Source of the DNA: JBGPYM01 sp041493205
GTDB taxonomy: Bacteria > Bacteroidota > Ignavibacteria > UBA10030 > UBA6906
Direction: 5' to 3'
NCBI GenBank assembly: GCA_041493205.1
Contig: JBGPYM010000016.1
Span: forward strand, 1-24,601
Length of the DNA stretch: 24,601 nt
Part shown: in pieces, positions 16,938 through 24,265 of the stretch
Numbering within the stretch: position 1 is the first letter of the stretch
Layout: the number at the start of each line of letters is the position of its first letter
The notes under the pieces: generated by a model
What the model was told of the DNA's origin: nothing
The model's database searches: none
What the model saw: only the letters and a program-made list of their open reading frames with translations
Position numbers and translations under genes: made by a program

Positions 16938-19469
16938 ATGCGTTCCACCCGCCACACCCGCAGTCTTCCCTCCATTGTCATTTCATGCGCACTCTGTAGC
17001 CAACTGCTCCTCGCCGGTACGAACGGTGTCCTGGAGGGAATCGTACGCGACAAGAAAACGCACGAAGGCCTCCCCGCAACGAACGTCTATGTCGTGGAAC
17101 TCCGGTCAGGTGTTTCAACAGAGATCGATGGCCGCTACCGGCTGCGCAATATCCCTTCGGGACGCTATACGGTGCGGTTCACGCACATCGGGTACACGTC
17201 GTACACTGTCAAGGAGGTGGTGATTAACCCCGACCTGCGTACTGTGGTGGACGCCGATCTGGAAGCATCCGATGTCCAGCTTGACGAAATCGTTGTGGTG
17301 CAGGAACGACCCCTGGTGCAGCACGACGCGACCGGCACGATGTATGTCGTCAGCGGTGAAGACCTCACCGCGCTGCCGCTTCAGGATGTCACCAGCGTCG
17401 TCGGTCTGAAAGCGGGCGTGACGCTCGAAGGAAACATAAGGGGCGGTCGGGCAAACGAGGTTTCATACCTGATAGACGGATTGCCGGTACAGGATCTGAT
17501 GGGGGGGAGTGTGGGGACCGTTCTCCCGATGAGCTCCGTATTCGGGATGAGTCTCTACACCGGAGGATATGACCCCGAGTACGGCAACGCGCTCTCAGGG
17601 GTGGTCAATATCATTACGCGCACCGGCGGTGATGATCACAAAGCGTATGCCCGCGTTGATAAAGACGACTTCTTCAGGATCAGGCAAACGAACCAGACGC
17701 TCGATGGTGAGATTTCCATGAGCGGACCGCTGGTCGCGGGATCGCTCTTCTACACGGTTGCGGCCCGCGGCATTTGGACAAACACACGCTGGTGGCAGGA
17801 CCTGGAGCGATATTTTCCGAACGCGATCGACAAGACTTTCAATGGATTCGCAAAACTTGACTATGTGTTGTCTCCCTCTCTCCGGATCGGGGCACAGATG
17901 CTGTTCAGCAGGCACGACTGGCGGGATTACGAATTTCCCTGGAGATACGATCTTGGAGGACTCCCGCCGGAACAAAAAACTTCCAACAGGATGGCCGTTA
18001 TTCTCTCACATGCCGTCTCGAATAGCTTCCACTATTCCGCAAGCCTGAGCCGATATTACATCAGCAGCCTGATCAATGACGGTGCGCGTGAAGGCGTCAC
18101 TTCGGCAAATCCCTGGGAATACGATTTCTTTTTGCGGTATGTGGTCGCCGGAAAACGTTCCTGGTGGGCAAGGGCGAGCCAGGAGAGCTACACAGGAAAG
18201 TTCGATGGAACCGTAATCCTGGAAAAGGACCACGCATTGAAATTTGGCGCTGAGGCCACGCTCTATCGACTGAACTCAGATATCGTCCGGTTTGAGCCCC
18301 GGATGACCTTCTTTGGTAAACCGATCGCCACCGAGCCGCAAATCGACTACGGCTCGGCCTATCGCTATTTCCCCCGTTCGGGGGCTCTCTATGTGCAGGA
18401 CAGAATCGACGTTCTTGATCAGGGGGGACTGCTCAATTTCGGATTCAGATATGATTTTTTGGATGTCCGGGCAACACGGCCGCCTCTCGCGCTCGCCCCT
18501 CACGATACCACCGGCAGCGTGCTCACGCCGCCCTCAGAGGGAGGGTTGAAACAATCATTCAGCCCGCGGATAGGCGTCATGATGCAACTTGACGAAAACA
18601 GCTTTCTTACCATTAGCGTCGGATTGTACACGCAGTACCCTTTGTTCGACCACCTCTATACCGGGCTTGACCGCGTGGCGCTGACGAAGAGTCTGAGCGC
18701 CCTCACAGGGAATCCGGGCCTGGAGCCCGAACGGTCCCGGGTGTGGGAGATAAGTTATAAGCGGGTTCTGCCGATGAGCGTGGTTGTCTCGGCCACGTAC
18801 TTTCAGAAAAGCACGACCAATCTCATCGACTCGAAGACGTTCGTCTCCGGTGACAGCAAAATATCGGGGAGTTATGGATTTGCGGAATACGTGAACGACC
18901 CGTACGCGGAATCGTCGGGATTGGAATTCACGGTCTCGCGCGACAGGGGGGAGTGGCTGACGGGTGAAATCTCCTATACCTACATGAAGGCGGAGGGGAC
19001 AAGCGGCGCGGAATACCAGGGGTTCAATCTGGCCCAGTACGGATATGCGATCGGGCCGAGTGTGTTTCCGTTGAGCTGGGACCAGAGACACTCTGTAACT
19101 GCGACGCTCAACGTCAAGACGCCGGAACATGTCGATGCACATATTGTGGCACACATGCGCAGCGGGCGCCCGTACACCTACTATCCGACCAGCACTGGGT
19201 TCGTGCCGGTGGTGAACGCCGGGTTCTTCTCCGTGAACAACCAGCGCATGCCCGGGTACACAAACATTGACCTCGTTCTTGAGCATTATTTCAATCCCGG
19301 ATGGTGGCCCGGGGCGACCCTGACGGTGTATTGCGACGTACGGAATATTACGGACGAGCAGAATGTCGCATGGATGGACTCAAACGGCAGAATCGGGGGG
19401 GAGTTGTCCGATCCGTCCGGTTATTTTATTGGAAGGAGGACCCGGCTTGGGCTTCGCATCGCATTTTGA
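16938..19469 (+). CDS. TonB-dependent receptor with carboxypeptidase-regulatory-like N-terminal domain
   Basis: 843 residues. A signal peptide (to about 28) is followed by a CarboxypepD_reg-like domain (about 30-112: GVLEGIVRDKKTHEGLPATN and IPSGRYTVRFTHIGYTSYTV). A TonB-box-like DEIVVVQ lies at 116-122. A plug domain follows (about 130-230, with SYLIDGLPVQD and YDPEYGNALSGVVNIITRTGG), then a long beta-barrel ending RTRLGLRIAF. The terminal phenylalanine is typical of outer-membrane barrels. The protein imports an unknown ligand with energy from TonB-ExbBD, none of which is in the window. The layout recalls SusC-like and Acidobacteria/Ignavibacteria receptors, but the SusC signature is not complete. 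The ATG at 16938 has GGGA 7 nt upstream. The next gene overlaps its end. Confidence 0.93.
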   Translation: MRSTRHTRSLPSIVISCALCSQLLLAGTNGVLEGIVRDKKTHEGLPATNVYVVELRSGVSTEIDGRYRLRNIPSGRYTVRFTHIGYTSYTVKEVVINPDLRTVVDADLEASDVQLDEIVVVQERPLVQHDATGTMYVVSGEDLTALPLQDVTSVVGLKAGVTLEGNIRGGRANEVSYLIDGLPVQDLMGGSVGTVLPMSSVFGMSLYTGGYDPEYGNALSGVVNIITRTGGDDHKAYARVDKDDFFRIRQTNQTLDGEISMSGPLVAGSLFYTVAARGIWTNTRWWQDLERYFPNAIDKTFNGFAKLDYVLSPSLRIGAQMLFSRHDWRDYEFPWRYDLGGLPPEQKTSNRMAVILSHAVSNSFHYSASLSRYYISSLINDGAREGVTSANPWEYDFFLRYVVAGKRSWWARASQESYTGKFDGTVILEKDHALKFGAEATLYRLNSDIVRFEPRMTFFGKPIATEPQIDYGSAYRYFPRSGALYVQDRIDVLDQGGLLNFGFRYDFLDVRATRPPLALAPHDTTGSVLTPPSEGGLKQSFSPRIGVMMQLDENSFLTISVGLYTQYPLFDHLYTGLDRVALTKSLSALTGNPGLEPERSRVWEISYKRVLPMSVVVSATYFQKSTTNLIDSKTFVSGDSKISGSYGFAEYVNDPYAESSGLEFTVSRDRGEWLTGEISYTYMKAEGTSGAEYQGFNLAQYGYAIGPSVFPLSWDQRHSVTATLNVKTPEHVDAHIVAHMRSGRPYTYYPTSTGFVPVVNAGFFSVNNQRMPGYTNIDLVLEHYFNPGWWPGATLTVYCDVRNITDEQNVAWMDSNGRIGGELSDPSGYFIGRRTRLGLRIAF

Positions 19470-20046
19470 GAGGTACAGGCCGGGCGCGATCTATTGGCTG
19501 ATAGCAGCATCGCTAACGATCACATCGTGTGATGAATCGCTCCCTCCGCGTCTTGAAGACCCCAATACTCTGGTCTTCGCCGTGAAATTGGAGAGCGGGG
19601 CCTGCAGCATCGATTCGACAGGGGTTTACGGAGCAGGGGCGATCGATATCCAATGCACGAACACGTACTACGAGGTGCTTCAGGACTCCGAGCACATAAC
19701 AGTGCAGCTCGATATGTGGCTCGTGGAACATCCGGAAGCAAATGCGCACGTCAGCTTCTATGCCGAAGCATTGCGCGACTCGACACTCATTTCAAGAGGT
19801 CTTCTGACACTCGTACCGCATCACCCGGCGGAATTGTATCATCAGTGGAATCACAAGACATCCGCCGGGAGGGATTTTTATTCGTTTCTTCAATTGACGT
19901 TGAGATTCAACCCGCTGAGGGGGGTCTCCTGGCTGGAGTCTGATACAACAACCCTGGCGATGCAGGGGTCTGTGCAAATCTTCAAGAAAGTTCCTCCCTA
20001 CACCATTCCACTTACGAAAAGCCGCATCGTCTACGAGATCTATTAG
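19447..20046 (+). CDS. Small lipoprotein coupled to the TonB receptor, uncharacterised
   Basis: 199 residues from a TTG at 19447 that overlaps the receptor gene by 23 nt. AAGGAGG at 19433-19439 lies 7 nt upstream, an excellent spacing. The frame is open further upstream, but starting there would bury the signal peptide. The N-terminus GAIYWLIAASLTITSC is a lipoprotein signal with lipobox I-T-S-C (C28), followed by an acidic +2/+3 region (DE). The mature part is beta-rich with no recognisable domain; alternating stretches such as LFVAxK-style strands and VQIFKKVPPYTI suggest an immunoglobulin-like or similar sandwich. Overlap with the receptor implies joint function, perhaps a surface or periplasmic partner. 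Function is unknown. Confidence 0.75.
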   Translation: MGFASHFERYRPGAIYWLIAASLTITSCDESLPPRLEDPNTLVFAVKLESGACSIDSTGVYGAGAIDIQCTNTYYEVLQDSEHITVQLDMWLVEHPEANAHVSFYAEALRDSTLISRGLLTLVPHHPAELYHQWNHKTSAGRDFYSFLQLTLRFNPLRGVSWLESDTTTLAMQGSVQIFKKVPPYTIPLTKSRIVYEIY

Positions 20047-20068
20047 CAGGCCTCGTGGGACGCGGGTG

Positions 20069-21052
20069 CTACTTCAACATTCCGTGCTCTCCATACCACC
20101 GGTATGCCGCCAGAATCGCCTCGTCGAATGAGGTCTTTGTAAATCCGAGTTCCTTCTCGGCCTTGGCAGATGAATACCAGTTGTAGCGGCCTGCCACAGC
20201 GGCCATGTCCATGGTAAAGTGCGGCGGCACACCCACGAGCCGGGAAATCGATTCAATGATCCGCGCGGCTGCACGAAGTGCCGGGAGTGGAAGTTTCCCC
20301 AGCGGCCTCCGGCCGCCGATCAGGTCCGCAACGCGGAAAAAGATCTCCCGGTGCGTCATGTTTTCACCCGCAAGGATATACCGCTCTCCCGATCGCCCCA
20401 TCTCCGCTGCACGCATCATTCCGCGGGCAACATCCCCGACGTAGACGATGTTCATCCCCCCGTCGACGTAAAAGGGGATTCTCCCTTTCTTGATGTCGCG
20501 GATGAGCTGTCCTGCGTGAACCCGGATGTCCCGTTCACCCATGATCACGGATGGGTTCACTATGACCGCACGGAGACCGCGGGCAAGCCCTTCACGGACT
20601 TCGTCCTCTGCAAGGATCTTCGACAGTTTGTACCTCCGGGCGGTGGATCGGTCCAAAGGTGTCTCCTCATCCGCACTCTTTCCCGTTTCAGGGTAGCCGA
20701 TCGCCGATACGGAACTGACATGGATAAGCGTCCTGGCTCCCGCTTCAAGGCATGCCTTCACGACCGCCCGCGTCCCGAGCACGTTGACGCGATGTTGCTC
20801 ATCCCGCGCGCCGCGTGCAAACGTGACAACCGCGGCAGCATGGTACACGATATCGCAACCCTCCATCGCAGAACGGAGAAGAGATTCGTCGCAGATGTCC
20901 CCCGTGAACTCTGTGCAGGGGATACCTTCGAGGATTTCAGTACGGGAGGATGGGCGGCGGAAAATGCGGACCTGGCAGCCGGAACGGGCAAGAGCGATGG
21001 CGAGAGTGGAACCGACGCACCCGGTGGCCCCGGTGACGAGGACCGTCTGCAC
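20069..21052 (-). CDS. NAD(P)-dependent epimerase/dehydratase (extended SDR, DFR-like)
   Basis: 327 residues. The Rossmann nucleotide-binding motif GATGCVG lies at 8-14, and the SDR catalytic pair is Y141-x3-K145 (YKLSK) with serine 113/114/116 in HVSSVS. HAAA near 71-74 is also typical. The C-terminal half resembles dihydroflavonol-4-reductase-like and hopanoid-associated sugar epimerase proteins. Substrate cannot be assigned. The start is a GTG placed directly after the TAA stop of the upstream hydrolase (TAA-GTG with no spacer). It is the last gene of a three-gene minus-strand operon. It converges with the lipoprotein gene across only 22 nt, too short for a clear terminator. Confidence 0.88.
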   Translation of the reverse strand: MQTVLVTGATGCVGSTLAIALARSGCQVRIFRRPSSRTEILEGIPCTEFTGDICDESLLRSAMEGCDIVYHAAAVVTFARGARDEQHRVNVLGTRAVVKACLEAGARTLIHVSSVSAIGYPETGKSADEETPLDRSTARRYKLSKILAEDEVREGLARGLRAVIVNPSVIMGERDIRVHAGQLIRDIKKGRIPFYVDGGMNIVYVGDVARGMMRAAEMGRSGERYILAGENMTHREIFFRVADLIGGRRPLGKLPLPALRAAARIIESISRLVGVPPHFTMDMAAVAGRYNWYSSAKAEKELGFTKTSFDEAILAAYRWYGEHGMLK

Positions 21053-21862
21053 TTAACGCCCGGGAGAAATCCGTCGCAAAAAAGCGAGCAATTTCTCGTT
21101 GAAGAATGCGGGATTTTCCAGATTGCTCATGTGCGCGGCACCCGGTACGATGTGGAGCTCTGAGCCTTTGATCTTTTCGTGCATCGACCGTGATGCAGCA
21201 GGGGGAGTGGTTGTGTCATGCTCGCCGACCAGAATGAGCGTCGGAACTTTGATGGCCGGGAGCGAAGCCGTGGTGTCCGTCCTTGCGGCGAGCGCGAGCA
21301 GCGTTCCGGCGATGCTCAGAGGGGGTACGTGGGCGATGACGTCACGGATGGGCGCGACTGTCGCCGGATTCTTCGCGAGGGTCTCCGGTGCGAACACCGC
21401 CTTCACAAAATCATCGGCGAAGGCTGCCGAACCGGTGCGTTTGACCGCGACCAGGGTGTTCGCGCGCTTGATCTTCACCTCGTTCGGATCAGAATCGCTC
21501 CGCGTGTCGCACAGGGCGGCGGCAATAAACCGGTCCGCTGACCGTTCAAGCGCGCGGAGAGTAATATAACCGCCCATTGAAAGACCCACGATCACCGTCG
21601 CGGAGATCCTGAGATGATCCAGCAATGCGATAAGATCATCGACGTGACCTTCTATCGTGTACTGTCCGTCGCCGACATCGCTTTGCCCGTGGCCCCGCAC
21701 ATCGTACGCGATCGCCCGGAATCCGGCTGCTGCCACGGCGTCAACCTGGGGCTGCCACATTGCATGGCTGAACGGGAATCCATGGACGAACACAACCGTG
21801 GTCCCCGCAGAGGGACCGGATTCCATGTAGTAAATATTCGCGCCGTTGAGAGATGCCCGCAT
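21053..21862 (-). CDS. Alpha/beta-fold hydrolase
   Basis: 269 residues of the alpha/beta-hydrolase fold. The oxyanion motif HGFPFSH (27-33) precedes the nucleophile elbow GLSMGG with S95. The acid is probably D216 in VGEHD and the histidine H244 in GAAH, giving a complete Ser-Asp-His triad. YDVRGHGQSD is the usual family block. The sequence is close to pimeloyl-ACP esterase or 3-oxoadipate enol-lactonase-like enzymes, but no pathway neighbour supports either, so the substrate is open. The ATG at 21862 lies 3 nt after the stop of the membrane-protein gene upstream and its own stop abuts the epimerase start, so the three genes are probably one transcript. Confidence 0.9.
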   Translation of the reverse strand: MRASLNGANIYYMESGPSAGTTVVFVHGFPFSHAMWQPQVDAVAAAGFRAIAYDVRGHGQSDVGDGQYTIEGHVDDLIALLDHLRISATVIVGLSMGGYITLRALERSADRFIAAALCDTRSDSDPNEVKIKRANTLVAVKRTGSAAFADDFVKAVFAPETLAKNPATVAPIRDVIAHVPPLSIAGTLLALAARTDTTASLPAIKVPTLILVGEHDTTTPPAASRSMHEKIKGSELHIVPGAAHMSNLENPAFFNEKLLAFLRRISPGR

Positions 21863-21865
21863 CGG

Positions 21866-22267
21866 TTACTTCCCGAGAGTGATAAAAACAGCCGCGCAGC
21901 CCGCTGCGACCGCGGTCTTGAACAACCACCCGAGGATCCGGGTGGCCAGGAGCTTCTGTTGAGACGTGTCGACGTAGCGGCTCGTGAAGAGGACCGGAAC
22001 GCTCACCATAAGCCATATTGTGGCGCCGATAAGAAAGGCGTCATGCGGCCCGCGGCCGATAATCCGGTAGACATAGGCAATGAACGCGGACGTCATGGCA
22101 TTGATGACAAGACTGACCAGCGTACGTCCCCACGCGCCGAAACCCGATGGATCAACGATGCCCGCTCTTTTGCGCTGCCAGTCCTGAATGGCATGCACGC
22201 CGTGGTCGAAGAGAATGCACGGGAATGTAGTCGCAGCCATCACGATCAGGAGTTCGTCCGTATCCAC
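21866..22267 (-). CDS. Small integral membrane protein, uncharacterised
   Basis: About 133 residues with four hydrophobic segments: LLIVMAATTFPCILFDH, LVSLVINAMTSAFIAYVY, FLIGATIWLMVSVPVLF and KTAVAAGCAAVFITL. Polar loops include DHGVHAIQDWQRKR. I do not recognise the family. The frame opens with GTG at 22291, but a strong minus-strand promoter has its -10 box at 22294-22299, so transcription should begin near 22287, downstream of that codon. The next starts are GTG at 22267 (MDTDELLIV, chosen) and ATG at 22240, which would cut the first helix. No ribosome-binding site is obvious for any of them. It is the first gene of a minus-strand operon with the hydrolase and epimerase. Confidence 0.6.
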   Translation of the reverse strand: MDTDELLIVMAATTFPCILFDHGVHAIQDWQRKRAGIVDPSGFGAWGRTLVSLVINAMTSAFIAYVYRIIGRGPHDAFLIGATIWLMVSVPVLFTSRYVDTSQQKLLATRILGWLFKTAVAAGCAAVFITLGK

Positions 22268-22272
22268 CGGTT

Positions 22273-22302
22273 TTGCATTTATAGTTATCACGCACTATAT
22301 TG
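22273..22302 (+). promoter_or_regulatory. Plus-strand promoter for the M20 peptidase
   Basis: TTGCAT at 22273-22278 and TATATT at 22297-22302 are separated by 18 bp. Transcription would start near 22309, leaving a leader of about 73 nt to the ATG at 22382. The -10 box overlaps the minus-strand -10 box on the other strand (shared bases 22297-22299). Confidence 0.45.
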
Positions 22303-22322
22303 AAAAATAGCTTCAGTTTCAA
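22294..22322 (-). promoter_or_regulatory. Minus-strand promoter for the membrane protein-hydrolase-epimerase operon
   Basis: On the minus strand, TTGAAA (22322-22317) and TATAGT (22299-22294) are separated by exactly 17 bp. This is among the closest consensus matches in the window. It lies in an AT-rich island between divergent genes. Confidence 0.65.
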
Positions 22323-22381
22323 GCGGCTTCCCGGCCGCGCAGGAACGCCCGATCCTACCCACTACGCCATGGAGACATCGC

Positions 22382-23782
22382 ATGCAGTCGCTCCTTTCCT
22401 TCGTTGAGGGAAATAAAGACCGTTATCTTGGAGAGTTAAAAGAATTTCTCGCGATTCCAAGCGTCAGCACCAGTCCCGAACACGCGGGCGACATTCGCTC
22501 ATGCGCGGAGTGGCTTGCAGACCACATGCGGCGGGTCGGACTTCAGAACGTCCAGATATTCCCGACCGCGGGACATCCCATCGTCTACGCTGACTGGCTG
22601 AATGCGCCCGGCAAGCCGACCGTCCTCCTGTACGGCCATTACGATGTGCAGCCCCCCGAACCGCTCGAGCTCTGGACTTCTCCTCCCTTCCAGGCGACGA
22701 TCCGTGACGGGCGCCTGTATGCACGCGGTTCTGCCGACGACAAGGGACAGGTTTTCATTCACCTGAAGAGCATCGAAGCGTATCTGAAGAATGGCGGGGA
22801 CCTCCCCGTGAATCTCAAGCTCCTGATCGAAGGGGAAGAGGAAATTGGTAGCGAGCACCTCGAGACGTTTGTCCGCGATCATAAGGATATGCTGAGCGGC
22901 GATCTCGTGCTGATTTCGGATTCGTCGATGTTTGCGAAGGGCGTCCCATCGATTTGCTACGGACTGCGCGGGCTTGCATATATGCAGGTGGATCTCGTTG
23001 GTCCCAACAAGGACCTCCACTCGGGCTCTTTTGGCGGCACCGTCCATAACCCGATCCAGGCACTGACGGAAATCATCGCCCAGCTCCACGACAAAAACGG
23101 CAAGGTGACGATCCCCGGATTTTATGGCGGCGTTCTCCCGCTTTCGAAGAAGGAACGGAATGCCTACAAGAAGCTTCCGTGGAGCGATACGAAGTACGCC
23201 AGGGAGCTCGGCGTCGCGAAGCTCTACGGCGAAAAGGGGTTCACGACGCTGGAACGTGTCTGGGCACGACCGACGCTCGAATGTAACGGCATCTGGGGCG
23301 GGTTCACCGGGGAAGGGGCAAAGACGGTCCTCCCCTCGAAAGCGTCAGCGAAGATTTCGATGCGGCTCGTTCCCAATCAGAATTCCGCGCGAGCGGCGAA
23401 GCTGTTCGAAAAGCACATTAAAAAGCTTGCGCCGAAGACCGTCAAGATCACCGTCCGGAATCTCCACGGCGGGGAACCCGCCATCACCCCCATCGACAGC
23501 CCGGGTGTACAGGCAGCGGTCGCGGCGCTCGAGAAGGGTTTCGGGAAGAAACCGCTTTACCAGCGCGAAGGCGGATCTATCCCGATCGTCGTTCAGTTCA
23601 AACAATTGCTCGGACTCGACACCGTGCTGCTCGGGTTCGGACTTCCGGATGAAAATGCCCACGCGCCGGACGAGTTCATCAATCTCGACAATTTTTACGG
23701 AGGCATCCGGACCTCAGCTCATTTCTTCAACGAGCTCCCGTCGTACATGAAAACCGGCGGGAAGACGAAGGCACGCAACTGA
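22382..23782 (+). CDS. M20 family dipeptidase (carnosinase-like metallopeptidase)
   Basis: 466 residues, normal for cytosolic dipeptidases of the M20A/CNDP type. Binuclear zinc-site residues are visible: H86 and D88 in GHYDVQPP, D119 in GSADDKG, the catalytic base and metal glutamates E153/E154 in EGEEEIGS, D180 in ISDSS, and the C-terminal histidine in NAHAPDE. LHSGSFGG in the lid/dimerisation domain supplies the further conserved histidine. It hydrolyses dipeptides or short peptides; specificity is unknown. No signal peptide is present, so it is cytoplasmic. The ATG at 22382 has GGAG 7 nt upstream. Its TGA stop overlaps the probable CTG start of the next gene (CTGA), so the two are probably translated in tandem. 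Confidence 0.94.
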   Translation: MQSLLSFVEGNKDRYLGELKEFLAIPSVSTSPEHAGDIRSCAEWLADHMRRVGLQNVQIFPTAGHPIVYADWLNAPGKPTVLLYGHYDVQPPEPLELWTSPPFQATIRDGRLYARGSADDKGQVFIHLKSIEAYLKNGGDLPVNLKLLIEGEEEIGSEHLETFVRDHKDMLSGDLVLISDSSMFAKGVPSICYGLRGLAYMQVDLVGPNKDLHSGSFGGTVHNPIQALTEIIAQLHDKNGKVTIPGFYGGVLPLSKKERNAYKKLPWSDTKYARELGVAKLYGEKGFTTLERVWARPTLECNGIWGGFTGEGAKTVLPSKASAKISMRLVPNQNSARAAKLFEKHIKKLAPKTVKITVRNLHGGEPAITPIDSPGVQAAVAALEKGFGKKPLYQREGGSIPIVVQFKQLLGLDTVLLGFGLPDENAHAPDEFINLDNFYGGIRTSAHFFNELPSYMKTGGKTKARN

Positions 23783-24126
23783 CGAAGCGGCCACTCGCTG
23801 TTACGATCATCGGCTGGCTCTTCATTGTGGCGGGGGTGGTTGGAGTTGTCTATCACGCGTCCGAGCTGAGTACTCACGGAATATTTGAAAAAGACACCGC
23901 CGGGGTACTCTTCCTCAGGCTCCTTGCAGTCGTCGGCGGGATTTTCACCCTCCGCGGTGCCAACTGGGCGCGGTGGCTTCTTCTGACCTGGATCGCATAC
24001 CACGTTGTCCTGAGCGCCTACCATTCCCCGACCGAGTTGATCATGCACGCCGTGCTCTGCGCCGTTACTGCCTGGGCGCTCTTCCATCGCCAGGCAAACG
24101 CCTGGTTCCATCCGCAGATGTGTTGA
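23779..24126 (+). CDS. Four-helix membrane protein with probable CTG start
   Basis: About 115 residues. Starting at the GTG at 23827 gives 99 residues and cuts the first helix in half. Reading further upstream in frame gives TKRPLAVTIIGWLFIVAGVVG, a natural positively charged N-terminus and first helix. The only initiator-like codon before it is CTG at 23779, overlapping the M20 stop as CTGA, with GAAGG 7 nt upstream at 23767-23771. No ATG, GTG or TTG is available close by in this frame. Further helices are LFLRLLAVVGGIFTL, WLLLTWIAYHVVLSAY and IMHAVLCAVTAWALF. I do not recognise a named family, and function is unknown. Its stop codon overlaps the -35 box of the tRNA promoter. Confidence 0.7.
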   Translation: MTKRPLAVTIIGWLFIVAGVVGVVYHASELSTHGIFEKDTAGVLFLRLLAVVGGIFTLRGANWARWLLLTWIAYHVVLSAYHSPTELIMHAVLCAVTAWALFHRQANAWFHPQMC

Positions 24127-24151
24127 TTATTCACCCCGTTGTGGCTATCTT
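24123..24151 (+). promoter_or_regulatory. Promoter of the tRNA-His gene
   Basis: TTGATT at 24123-24128 and TATCTT at 24146-24151 are separated by exactly 17 bp. Initiation near 24158 is about 6 nt before the mature tRNA 5' end at 24164. The -35 box overlaps the TGA stop (24124-24126) of the upstream gene. Confidence 0.6.
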
Positions 24152-24163
24152 TCTTTCCTCGCT

Positions 24164-24237
24164 GCTGGCGTAGCTCAGTTGGTTAGAGCACCAGATTGTG
24201 GATCTGGGGGTCACTGGTTCGAATCCAGTCGCCAGTA
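24164..24237 (+). tRNA. tRNA-His (anticodon GTG)
   Basis: A full cloverleaf can be drawn. The acceptor GCTGGCG pairs with CGCCAGT, the D stem is GCTC/GAGC, and the anticodon stem CCAGA/TCTGG has loop TTGTGGA. The variable loop is 5 nt and the T arm is ACTGG-TTCGAAT-CCAGT. Anticodon GTG (24198-24200) reads histidine codons. The CCA end is not encoded (CTT follows). The acceptor is unusual for tRNA-His: the first pair is G1-U72, base 73 is A, and the base before G1 is T, so the classical G-1:C73 pair is absent from the gene. Confidence 0.95.
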
Positions 24238-24249
24238 CTTTTCCATGTG

Positions 24250-24265
24250 CCGGTTTGCGAACCGG
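24250..24265 (+). terminator. Hairpin downstream of tRNA-His
   Basis: CCGGTT/AACCGG form a perfect 6-bp stem with a TGCG loop, 12 nt after the tRNA. No T-run follows, so it may be a processing or Rho-independent-like stop of low strength. Confidence 0.3.

Noticed and set aside
20219..21163. 314-codon plus-strand frame opposite the epimerase and hydrolase genes
   Set aside because: The minus-strand genes have complete SDR and hydrolase motifs and operon spacing. The plus-strand product is compositionally odd with no motif.
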